Positions 1-5,751 of a DNA stretch of 9,669 nucleotides are shown here, piece after piece (position 1 is the first letter of the stretch; each line of letters starts with the position of its first letter). This DNA comes from Microcaldota archaeon. GTDB taxonomy: Archaea; Micrarchaeota; Micrarchaeia; Norongarragalinales; Norongarragalinaceae. The stretch spans positions 1 through 9,669 of the forward strand of contig JACROM010000008.1 of assembly GCA_016214445.1 (NCBI GenBank), given 5' to 3'. The notes beneath the pieces were generated by a model, which was not told the DNA's origin, searched no databases, and was given only the letters and a program-made list of their open reading frames with translations. The position numbers and the translations under genes are program-made.

Positions 1-56
1 TTGTCAGTCGACGACGGTTGTTTTTCGTTGTTTTGCGTTTTTTTGTGTGTTGGCAT
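1..56 (-). CDS. Possible N-terminus of a hypothetical protein, cut by the window edge
   Basis: Reading the minus strand from an ATG at 56 gives an open frame to the window edge, beginning MPTHKKTQNNEKQPSSTD. It is hydrophilic and rich in Lys, Asn, Gln and Thr, as expected of a flexible N-terminal tail. The main support is an A-rich TATA-like element on the minus strand at about 79-86 (CTAAAAAC). Its centre lies about 26-27 nt before the ATG, the same geometry as the leaderless starts elsewhere in this window. No Shine-Dalgarno sequence precedes the ATG. Only 18 codons are visible, so function cannot be assigned, and the frame could be open by chance. Confidence 0.3.
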   Translation of the reverse strand, partial: MPTHKKTQNNEKQPSSTD

Positions 57-78
57 AGGAGGTTATGGCTGGTTTTGA

Positions 79-86
79 GTTTTTAG
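79..86 (-). promoter_or_regulatory. TATA-like box for the minus-strand ORF at 56
   Basis: The minus strand reads CTAAAAAC, centred about 26-27 nt upstream of the ATG at 56. That spacing would put transcription start at the start codon. Support is weak because the downstream gene is itself uncertain. Confidence 0.3.
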
Positions 87-108
87 CGGGTGTTTTGCGA
101 AGAAAACC

Positions 109-135
109 TACCAACGAAAAAACGTTTCATTGGTA
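109..135. repeat. Interrupted inverted repeat in the intergenic region, possible operator
   Basis: The arms are TACCAACGAAA (109-119) and TTTCATTGGTA (125-135), pairing at 10 of 11 positions around a 5-nt spacer. It lies between the TATA-like element of the possible minus-strand ORF and the TATA-like box of the plus-strand ATPase gene. That is where a regulator controlling divergent promoters would bind. No U-run follows on either strand, so a terminator is less likely. Confidence 0.5.
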
Positions 136-140
136 ACCCC

Positions 141-155
141 CGATTAGCCTAATTG
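141..155. promoter_or_regulatory. Quasi-palindrome upstream of the ATPase TATA box
   Basis: Positions 143-153 read ATTAG-C-CTAAT, a perfect 5-bp dyad about a single central base, with a C/G pair added at 141 and 155. It sits about 13 bp upstream of the TTTAAATA element, a usual site for an activator or operator. It is short and could be chance. Confidence 0.25.
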
Positions 156-167
156 AGAATAGGTAAG

Positions 168-175
168 TTTAAATA
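168..175 (+). promoter_or_regulatory. TATA-like box for the ATPase gene
   Basis: TTTAAATA at 168-175 predicts a transcription start near 198. That leaves a leader of about 22 nt which contains the GAGGGAG ribosome-binding site before ATG 221. Confidence 0.5.
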
Positions 176-207
176 GGGTGACTCATAAATAAACAAGTAG
201 ACCATGT

Positions 208-214
208 GAGGGAG
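208..214 (+). promoter_or_regulatory. Shine-Dalgarno site that fixes the ATPase start at ATG 221
   Basis: GAGGGAG ends 6 nt before the ATG at 221. A GTG at 206 is in frame but overlaps this site and would add five residues ahead of the family-like beginning MDFINRKHEL. ATG 221 is therefore preferred. Confidence 0.55.
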
Positions 215-220
215 TACGTT

Positions 221-1606
221 ATGGATTTCATTAACAGGAAACACGAATTGGCGCATTTGGAGCAGGAATACAGGAAGAAGGGGGCGCATTTCGTCGTGGT
301 TTACGGGCGGAGGAGGCTTGGGAAAACGAGGCTGATTGAAGAGTTCTTGAAGGACAAGAAGAACGCGGTGTACCACTTGGCTTCACAGGAGGTTGAAGAA
401 CAGCAGATAGAGGAATTCAAGCAAAGCCTGTCAAAGGTTTTCAACGACGAGTTCCTCTCCCGGAACAAGTTCACGGACTGGGGTTCTTTGTTTTCGTACC
501 TCAAGAACGTTTTTCCCAGAGACAAGCGGTTCATCCTAGTTTTGGACGAGTTCACTTACTTGACGAAAACCAATAAGGCATTTCCATCCCTGGTACAAAA
601 GTTTTGGGACGAATTCTTGTCTAAAACGAACGTTTTCTTCATTGTTTCCGGTTCGTTGGTCGGCCTCATGCTGAAAGACGTCTTGAATTACGACGCGCCA
701 CTGTACGGGAGAAGGACGAGCCAGGTGTTGTTGGAGCCCTTGAATTTCGAGGAGAGCTGCAAGTTCCTGGACTGCGCGTTCGAGGAAAAAGTCAAGCTTT
801 ATTCAGTTGTGGGCGGCGTGCCCAAGTACCTGGAATTAGCGCAGGAAAAGACGGTTGCGGACTTCGTCCGGCATGCCATCGAAAAAGAGAGTTTTTTCTA
901 CCGGGAAGGCAGTTTCCTGTTTTCCCAGGAGTTCAAGAAACCCAACGTCTACGCTTCCATAACCAGGGCAATATCATTCGGCAACTCGAAACTGAACGAG
1001 ATAGCGAACTTTGCGGGTTTGGACGGAAAGGAAGCCAGCAGTTACATAGACGTTCTGGCGCAGTTGAGGTTCCTGCAGAAAAAAATACCCGTAACTGAGA
1101 CGAAGAAGTATCGGGGCGCGGTTTATTCATTGAACGATAATTTCCTCAAGTTTTGGTTCAGGTTTCTGTCTCCCAGCCAGTCGGAAATAGAGCTCCGGAA
1201 GACAAATGAGGTTTTCGACAGGATTGAACCGGGTTTGAATTCCCTAGTCGGGTTAGGTTTCGAGGCGGTGTGCCGAGAGTTCATTGCAAAAACAGACGGC
1301 CGGTTCACTGAAGTCGGCTCTTGGTGGGGGCATTACCGTGACGATGAAGGACGGAAGGAAGTCGAAATAGACGTTGTCGCGTTGAACGAGCGTTCCAAGC
1401 AGATTCTTTTCGGCGAGTGCAAGTGGCAGGACGAGGTGGATGCGGGAAAGCTCTTGCCGGGTTTAAAGACGAAGGCAAGCCGTGTGGACTGGCTGAACGA
1501 CTCCAGAAAAGAGAGTTTCGTGCTTTTCGGCAAGAGTTTCAAGAAAAAAACGGACGGTTGCCTTTGCGTGGACTTGAAGAACCTGGAAAAAACGTTCAGG
1601 AGTTGA
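221..1606 (+). CDS. Archaeal AAA-type ATPase with DUF234-like C-terminal domain
   Basis: This 461-residue protein has the layout of the archaeal ATPase (Arch_ATPase/DUF234) family. It starts with MDFINRKHEL, like the N/R-E-x-E-L motif that opens these proteins. Walker A is GRRRLGKT (residues 29-36) and Walker B is LVLDEF (106-111). A sensor-like strand FFIVSGS follows near 129-135, then LYGRRTSQVLLEPLNF (about 162-177) and a VVGGVPKYL segment near 196-204, both typical of the family. A winged-helix-like region lies in the middle. The C-terminus has E-I-D (382-384) then GECKW (398-402), the spacing of a PD-(D/E)xK nuclease-like core. Length is normal for the family and no break was seen. The biological role of the family is poorly defined; many members lie near mobile or variable regions, which fits the transposase and low-GC neighbourhood here. 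The family call is firm; nuclease activity is inference. Confidence 0.9.
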   Translation: MDFINRKHELAHLEQEYRKKGAHFVVVYGRRRLGKTRLIEEFLKDKKNAVYHLASQEVEEQQIEEFKQSLSKVFNDEFLSRNKFTDWGSLFSYLKNVFPRDKRFILVLDEFTYLTKTNKAFPSLVQKFWDEFLSKTNVFFIVSGSLVGLMLKDVLNYDAPLYGRRTSQVLLEPLNFEESCKFLDCAFEEKVKLYSVVGGVPKYLELAQEKTVADFVRHAIEKESFFYREGSFLFSQEFKKPNVYASITRAISFGNSKLNEIANFAGLDGKEASSYIDVLAQLRFLQKKIPVTETKKYRGAVYSLNDNFLKFWFRFLSPSQSEIELRKTNEVFDRIEPGLNSLVGLGFEAVCREFIAKTDGRFTEVGSWWGHYRDDEGRKEVEIDVVALNERSKQILFGECKWQDEVDAGKLLPGLKTKASRVDWLNDSRKESFVLFGKSFKKKTDGCLCVDLKNLEKTFRS

Positions 1607-1646
1607 GCTCCGGGCCCTGCGAAGTGTTCGTTGCTGGTTTTGCGGT

Positions 1647-2984
1647 TTACTGCTTTGTCCCTTCTGCCAATAGTTTTTTTGATTCTATTGGCTGGAAGAT
1701 TGATGTTGTTGACGTTCTTTCTTCTCTAATGCACCGCCGCATCGTGTTCTTTATTGCAGAGAAGAGGTACGCTTTTGGGTTCGTCAGATGTTTTATGCTT
1801 CTAACTGCGTTGTATACGCCTAATTCTCCGAATGCTTGGAGGTCTTCAAAGGATGGTCCGGTTTTTCTGTCAAATAATTCTCCGGCGGTTTTTTTGATGA
1901 ATGGGGTGAACGTTGCTATAAGTTTGTTGAAGGCTTCATTGTTTCCGCTGTTCGCTTTTTGCATTAGCTTCCCTATTTCGTCGTGTGCAATGCTTGTCTC
2001 ATCGAATGCGGGGGTGGCACTTGTGGGGTTTAGTCTTTTTCTGACAAGACTGACTACTTTCGGGTCTTCCAGGTTTATTCTGCCTGAATATAGGTAGAAC
2101 CTGAACTTGTAGAAGTCTGTCACGCCCAGTTCCTTCAGCGTTTCGGCTTTTTTCTCCATGGTTTCCGCGCTACTTTTGTTCCCAAAAAACAAGCCGTAGG
2201 CTGGTTGGTGAGGCTGGATGCCTAGATGTTCTAACAACACTATTTTTTTTCCACGTGCATTAAACCGGTAGAGCTTGCGTATTGCTCCCTTTCCAACAAG
2301 GCTATCGATTTTCCTTTTTCTCATTTCTTCTTCTAGCACTCCTATGATTTGTGCGGTTTTTTCTTGTGGTGTGTTTTTCTTTTTCGCGTACTCTCGCACT
2401 TCTTCGAGCGTCAGGAGGCTCTGGCATTTTTTTATTGCCTTTTTTGTTTCTGGTTTTTTTAGGTAGTCGTGTGGTTTTAGCAGGTAGTGCCTGAATGCGG
2501 CGAGGTTTGTTACGCCGAGGCTTGTGAGAAGTTCAGCGTGTCTTTCTAGTTTTTCGTGGCCTATTTTGCGTTTGAAGAGGAAAGAGTGTTCAGGGGTGCC
2601 GGGCGTGAAGCCTAGGTGTTCGAGTAGGATTAGCGTTTTTGCCCTGTTGATGAGTCCTTTGCTTTTTTGTTTTCCCTTTGTTTTCTTGAGGCTTTCTATG
2701 ACTTCTGCAACTCGTTCTGGCGGCACGTTTTTGTCCGCCGCGTATTCTCTTACTTCGGGGAAGCTGGTCAGTTGCTGGTAGTCTTCCGGTTCGATGAAAA
2801 TCTTGCCTGTTGCCCCATATTTGTCGCCAAAAGTCCTTTTCAATAGAGTCCATGCCATCGAGTGGTACATGTTGAGCTCCTTGGCGAGGTCTTCTACAGT
2901 ATGGACTCTTTTCCACGCTTTATCCATCACCCTTTCTAGGGCATGGATGTCGTACGTTTTTCCTAGGTATCCGCCGCTCGCCAC
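1647..2984 (-). CDS. Main part of a frameshifted HTH/repeat protein ending in a sigma-70 region-2-like domain
   Basis: The frame gives 445 residues from a GTG at 2984; ATG 2927 (residue 20) is another possible start. Residues 28-70 look like a helix-turn-helix with a wing (TVEDLAKELNMYHSMAWTLL, then KIFIEPEDYQQL). Residues about 77-182 and 195-310 are two copies of one helical repeat, sharing EVREYA, LLEHLG, a LF core, LGVT and an FRxYL motif. Residues about 335-432 resemble sigma-70 region 2: NSGNNEAFNKLI, then FEDLQAFGELGVYNAV (compare D-L-x-Q-x-G-x-x-G-x-x-x-A), then NPKAYLFSAIKNTMRRCIREER, like the region 2.3-2.4 helix of ECF-type sigma factors. No region 4 is seen. The true N-terminus is probably the frame at 2920-3264, joined through a 1-nt frameshift near 2957-2961; the joined protein would be 538 residues. 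Codons are more A/T-rich than in the ligase. That this is coding is sure, the sigma-like domain likely, the function unknown. Confidence 0.8.
   Translation of the reverse strand: MASGGYLGKTYDIHALERVMDKAWKRVHTVEDLAKELNMYHSMAWTLLKRTFGDKYGATGKIFIEPEDYQQLTSFPEVREYAADKNVPPERVAEVIESLKKTKGKQKSKGLINRAKTLILLEHLGFTPGTPEHSFLFKRKIGHEKLERHAELLTSLGVTNLAAFRHYLLKPHDYLKKPETKKAIKKCQSLLTLEEVREYAKKKNTPQEKTAQIIGVLEEEMRKRKIDSLVGKGAIRKLYRFNARGKKIVLLEHLGIQPHQPAYGLFFGNKSSAETMEKKAETLKELGVTDFYKFRFYLYSGRINLEDPKVVSLVRKRLNPTSATPAFDETSIAHDEIGKLMQKANSGNNEAFNKLIATFTPFIKKTAGELFDRKTGPSFEDLQAFGELGVYNAVRSIKHLTNPKAYLFSAIKNTMRRCIREERTSTTSIFQPIESKKLLAEGTKQ
2055..2402 (-). repeat. Internal protein repeat, copy 2 (residues about 195-310 of the long frame)
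   Basis: The copy runs from EVREYAKKKN through LLEHLGIQPHQPAYGLFF and EKKAETLKELGVT to YKFRFYL. It has about 12 extra residues, basic and charged, between EVREYA and LLEHLG compared with copy 1. The divergence of the copies points to an old duplication under selection. Confidence 0.7.
2439..2756 (-). repeat. Internal protein repeat, copy 1 (residues about 77-182 of the long frame)
   Basis: The copy runs from EVREYAADKN through LLEHLGFTPGTPEHSFLF and ERHAELLTSLGVT to AAFRHYL. It matches copy 2 in order and spacing; LEHLG and LGVT recur exactly 130 residues later. The pattern of a helix, LxxLGh, charged helix and LGV recalls mTERF-type helical motifs. That resemblance is by eye only. Confidence 0.7.
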
Positions 2985-3264
2985 CTATTTTAATCGTTTT
3001 GAAGGTGACGCCGAAAATGCTGGTGTCAAGTTTGTTTCTCAAGCTTCCAGGTTTGATTCTGGCAATTTCCGCGGCTTCGTTGACGGTGTAGTGTTCTTTA
3101 TCCAGCTTAACGGGGGTCGTAACGCGTGCGTGCCAGTCGTCGAACGTGAGTCCCTTTCTGGATAGTGCGCCGAGCCATTTTTCTTTTTCTTGAGGGCTTA
3201 GGGAGAGGTAGCGTTCAAACCTTTTTGTTGACTTGAATGCGGGGTTTTTCTCTGACAACGCCAT
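2920..3264 (-). CDS. N-terminal part of the same gene: MerR/excisionase-like helix-turn-helix
   Basis: This frame gives 114 residues from ATG 3264. Residues 59-80 (YTVNEAAEIARIKPGSLRNKL) form a typical helix-turn-helix. A wing follows, IKIGGERRIPRK at 91-102, as in MerR-like and excisionase-like DNA-binding domains. In such domains the wing is normally followed by a short helix such as DI-x-AL. Here the frame runs into NVRHPCPRKGDG and stops, while the missing continuation YDIHALERV is in the neighbouring frame of the 1647-2984 ORF. The two ORFs are therefore most likely one gene with a single extra base. The start is supported by a TATA-like box 27 nt upstream, predicting a leaderless transcript. 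The stop overlaps an ATG of the second ORF (ATGGATAA at 2920-2927), so the halves could instead be translated separately by coupling. Confidence 0.7.
   Translation of the reverse strand: MALSEKNPAFKSTKRFERYLSLSPQEKEKWLGALSRKGLTFDDWHARVTTPVKLDKEHYTVNEAAEIARIKPGSLRNKLDTSIFGVTFKTIKIGGERRIPRKNVRHPCPRKGDG
2957..2961 (-). other. Probable frameshift in an A5 run
   Basis: On the minus strand the sequence reads CCT AGG AAA AAC GTA in the upstream frame. Removing one A gives AGG AAA ACG TAC GAC ATC CAT, which joins RIPRK directly to TYDIHALERV and restores a normal HTH wing and following helix. It may be a sequencing indel, a real mutation or recoding. The run is short for polymerase slippage, and no strong slippery site or downstream structure was seen. 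Confidence 0.65.
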
Positions 3265-3287
3265 ATTGTCTTTTGGACGGCGGGTGC

Positions 3288-3295
3288 TTTTATTT
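3288..3295 (-). promoter_or_regulatory. TATA-like box for the sigma-like gene
   Basis: The minus strand reads AAATAAAA at 3295-3288. Its centre lies about 27 nt before ATG 3264, predicting a leaderless transcript. No Shine-Dalgarno site precedes the ATG. Confidence 0.55.
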
Positions 3296-3300
3296 GTTCC

Positions 3301-3327
3301 TCGTAGTTCTTTTGCTTTAAACTACGA
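3301..3327. repeat. Perfect 8-bp inverted repeat upstream of the sigma-like gene promoter
   Basis: TCGTAGTT (3301-3308) and AACTACGA (3320-3327) pair perfectly around 11 nt. The dyad begins about 5 bp upstream of the TATA-like box at 3288-3295, so it is well placed as an operator or activator site. It also lies about 60 nt past the ligase stop codon and could act as a 3' hairpin, but no U-run follows on the minus strand. Confidence 0.5.
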
Positions 3328-3382
3328 TTTCTTTTTCTTTGCTTTCGAACAGTTCGTTTAACCTCTTTACCCGCTTCTGTCT

Positions 3383-5116
3383 TCATCTCTGCCTCTGCAG
3401 CTCATACAGTTCCAAAACTTCCTTTTCGGTTGTCGCGTCCTTCGGGGACTTGTCTCCGCGGATGAAGCCGGTAAGGCGTGGAAAGCGGAGAGCGAGACCT
3501 TCCTTTCCGCGCCAGCCGCATGTGTGGACAGGAGAGCGGGTTATTTCGTCGGCGATAACCGTGATTACGTGTTTGGGAACAACCCACTCGTCGGGCGCTA
3601 TAAGGGAGTCGACGTTTGCGGGCTTCTGTTTGACGACGTCCTTTTCAAGCAAAGCCCTGAATTCCGCCATCTGTTTCTCGCTGAAGCCGGTGCCGATTTT
3701 CGCTATTGATTTGAAGCCTCCGCTTTCATCGCTTACTCCGGTAAGCAATCCGCCGAAACCGAACTTCGTCCTCTTGCCTTTTCCGTAATAGAACCCCAAA
3801 ATCACGACATCCACGCTGTCAGCTAGTTTGGAAGAATAAGAGCGCTTCAGTTTTATCCACGCGAACTTCCGCGCGCCCGCGACATAGGGCGCGTCCAAAT
3901 CCTTGGCCATCAAACCTTCCAGGCCTTGCGCAACTAAGTCGTCGAACATTTTTTCGAGCTGTTCCGGTTTTTTCACCATGAAGCTCTTAGAAGGCAAGAC
4001 AACTGTTCCTTTCTTTATCAGTTTCTCCAGTTTCTTTCTCCTGTAGCTGTACTTTTCGAAAGTCAAATCCTTTCCGTCGGCGTAAAGCAGGTCGAAAGCG
4101 AAAAGCTTCAGCGGAATCTCCTTGGCGTATTCGCCGACTCCGTGCTTCCTCTTCCTCTGGATTGTTTCCTGGAACGGCACGAACTCGCCGGTTTTCTCGT
4201 TAAAACCAATGGCCTCGCCCTCGAATATCGCCTCGTCGGCCTTGATTTGCTTTCTTACAGCTTCAACTATGTCCGGGAACATGTGAGTGACTTTTTCCTG
4301 CCGTCTGGAGTAGATCTCCACCTTGCTGTTCTTCTTGTGCACCTGCAAACGCAAACCATCGTACTTCGCTTCAACCATGCATTCGCCGAGCCTTTCAATT
4401 ATGGCTTTGGCGTCCGGCAGGCGTTCAGCTAACGCCGGTCGGATGGGCGAGAACACATGAGGTTTCGCGTTTTCTATTGCAGCCGCGCCGTCAGTGAAGA
4501 CCTTTTCAGCTACAAGCCCGAGGTCGTTGGTCATGTTGAATGCGCGTTCGAGTTTTTCCTTCACGCTCTTGTCGCCAGCCAGGCAGAAGCTGATGGCGTC
4601 CATGATGGTTGACTCCGCTGCTCCCAAACGCAGGCGGCCTGTTACGAACCGCGCTATCACCCTTCCCCCCGAGGGCGAGGCATTCGAAAGCAGCTCAGCC
4701 AGCAGACGGATCTTCTGTTCCTGGCTGCCTTCGCCGGAAACAGTCGCAATCTTGTAGAAGTTCGAGTAGACCTTTCCTATGCTCAGGTCTGAAGAGGATA
4801 GGCTTTGCTGGCTCTTCTTTGCGAGCAGCTCCTCTGCAACGAGCCCGAGGTCGCCCTTTTCCCTATAAAGCGCATCCACTTTTTTCTTCGGCTGGCCTGA
4901 AACCCTTACCAACGCTTCAACTAGCAGCTTGTCGCCCACTCCCAAATCAACGCCTTCGTGTTCCGGCAACAGTATGCCCTGCGTCATGTAGACTATCTTC
5001 CTTATCTCGTCCCTTGGCGCGCTCTTCAGCAGCCCGGCCAAGTCCTCCATTATCTGGAGCCTCTTGGCAGTGCCCTCAAGTTTCCCGTAAATTTCAGCGA
5101 CTTTGCTAAACTCCAT
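3383..5116 (-). CDS. lig: ATP-dependent DNA ligase
   Basis: This 577-residue protein seals nicks in duplex DNA during replication and repair, through an enzyme-adenylate intermediate. The N-terminal DNA-binding domain spans about residues 1-215. In the adenylation domain the nucleotidyl lysine is K251 in KYDGLR. Motif Ia/II lies near SRRQEKVT (270-277), motif III is FEGEA (298-302), IIIa is FDLLY (341-345), IV is EGLMAK (400-405) and V is WIKLKR (420-425). The OB-fold domain follows and ends with LRFPRLTGFIRGDKSPKDATT, typical of archaeal enzymes. Length and motif set are complete. The gene starts 6 nt after the phosphatase-family stop, so the two probably share a transcript. Codon use is GC-richer than in the accessory genes downstream. 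Very secure. Confidence 0.97.
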   Translation of the reverse strand: MEFSKVAEIYGKLEGTAKRLQIMEDLAGLLKSAPRDEIRKIVYMTQGILLPEHEGVDLGVGDKLLVEALVRVSGQPKKKVDALYREKGDLGLVAEELLAKKSQQSLSSSDLSIGKVYSNFYKIATVSGEGSQEQKIRLLAELLSNASPSGGRVIARFVTGRLRLGAAESTIMDAISFCLAGDKSVKEKLERAFNMTNDLGLVAEKVFTDGAAAIENAKPHVFSPIRPALAERLPDAKAIIERLGECMVEAKYDGLRLQVHKKNSKVEIYSRRQEKVTHMFPDIVEAVRKQIKADEAIFEGEAIGFNEKTGEFVPFQETIQRKRKHGVGEYAKEIPLKLFAFDLLYADGKDLTFEKYSYRRKKLEKLIKKGTVVLPSKSFMVKKPEQLEKMFDDLVAQGLEGLMAKDLDAPYVAGARKFAWIKLKRSYSSKLADSVDVVILGFYYGKGKRTKFGFGGLLTGVSDESGGFKSIAKIGTGFSEKQMAEFRALLEKDVVKQKPANVDSLIAPDEWVVPKHVITVIADEITRSPVHTCGWRGKEGLALRFPRLTGFIRGDKSPKDATTEKEVLELYELQRQR

Positions 5117-5122
5117 ACTCGC

Positions 5123-5719
5123 TCACTTGCCAAGAATCTTCATTATCTCTTTTGTTAAGTGGCAGTTTGTTGCAACAGCCAACCCGGCTTTTTTGCCGTC
5201 AACTTTCAATAGTTCTCCGCCTGCTTCCTCCAAGCATACCTTTGGGGCAGCCACGTCCCACGCGCACGGGAAACCCTCGATGAACGCGTCCACCTGACCG
5301 GTTGCAACGAGGAAGTACGCGTAAACGTCCGAGTACCCCCTTGTGTAAGAGCATTTTTCAGCAAGCTCCAGAAGGCCGTGCCCGAAGCCTTCCGCGTTTG
5401 AACGCTTGATCTCTAGGCAGACAAAAGCGTCCGAGAGTTTTTTGGTTGCGCTCGTCCTCGCCCTCTTCCCGTTGCGGAAGCAGCCCTTTCCGCGGAGTGC
5501 GTGAACTGTTTCCCCGAAAACAGGAAGAGTCATAACTCCCAGCTCCAGTATGCCGTTCTTTTCCAGCGCTATGAGAGACCCGAAGAACGGCAAACCCCTT
5601 ATGAACGAGCGCGTGCCATCCAGCGGGTCTATTATCCACCTGTCTTCAGCGCTACCTTCCTCGCCAGTTTCCTCGGAAAGAATCCCGTAGCCGGGAAACC
5701 AGAACAAGTCAAACAACAA
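5123..5719 (-). CDS. Inositol monophosphatase-family protein, N-terminally truncated
   Basis: The frame gives 198 residues from a TTG at 5719; no ATG or GTG is available before an in-frame stop at 5762-5764. The metal-binding core of the family is present: YGILSEETGEE (catalytic Glu near 16-17), WIIDPLDGTRSF (D31, D34, T36) and CAWDVAAPKVCLEEAGG (D145). The segment YAYFLVATGQVDAFIEG is also typical. Family members are usually about 250-270 residues and have some 60 residues before the GILSEE motif, including a conserved D-x-V-T-x-x-D stretch. Here those are replaced by LLFDLFW, and I found no lost N-terminus in the other minus-strand frames nearby. Likely substrates of intact relatives are inositol phosphate, fructose-bisphosphate, NAD(P) or histidinol phosphate; this cannot be told apart here. 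Whether the product is active is doubtful. It lies directly upstream of the ligase gene, as first gene of the pair. Confidence 0.8.
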   Translation of the reverse strand: MLFDLFWFPGYGILSEETGEEGSAEDRWIIDPLDGTRSFIRGLPFFGSLIALEKNGILELGVMTLPVFGETVHALRGKGCFRNGKRARTSATKKLSDAFVCLEIKRSNAEGFGHGLLELAEKCSYTRGYSDVYAYFLVATGQVDAFIEGFPCAWDVAAPKVCLEEAGGELLKVDGKKAGLAVATNCHLTKEIMKILGK

Positions 5720-5726
5720 ATAAAAA
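5718..5726 (+). promoter_or_regulatory. TATA-like box for the secreted-protein gene
   Basis: AAATAAAAA is centred 30 nt before ATG 5752, giving a leader of zero to a few nucleotides. It overlaps the start region of the divergent phosphatase-family gene. Confidence 0.5.
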
Positions 5727-5751
5727 GCAACGCTAACAATACGAATAGTGT

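Noticed and set aside
65..136. Plus-strand 23-codon frame after AGGAGG (MAGFEFLAGVLRRKPTNEKTF and on)
   Set aside because: The ribosome-binding site is only 2 nt from the ATG, the peptide is very short, and it overlaps the dyad. Its end shares FHW with the transposase at 9513-9669, but an 11-nt match of this kind is expected by chance in a window this size.
1607..1646. Possible bidirectional terminator between the convergent ATPase and sigma-like genes
   Set aside because: A GGGCCC core is present at about 1611-1616, but no convincing stem with a T-run on either strand was found.
1417..2097. Plus-strand frame of 226 codons across the ATPase end and the sigma-like domain
   Set aside because: It overlaps two better-supported genes, its protein has no coherent motif, and its codons are the complement of the minus-strand gene.
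2953..2969. Programmed +1 frameshift at CCT-AGG
   Set aside because: It superficially resembles the yeast Ty1 CUU-AGG-C site, but the P-site codon differs and AGG is a common codon in this genome, so the starvation-for-AGG mechanism does not apply.
3198..3386. Minus-strand 62-codon frame whose ATG overlaps the ligase stop (ATGA)
   Set aside because: The overlap looks like coupling, but the product is a low-complexity basic peptide, it covers the dyad and TATA box of the sigma-like gene, and it overlaps that gene's first codons. A real small coupled protein cannot be fully excluded.
4609..5109. Plus-strand 166-codon frame inside the ligase gene
   Set aside because: It is antisense to a complete, conserved DNA ligase and has a Pro/Arg/Ser-rich sequence typical of shadow frames in GC-richer DNA.
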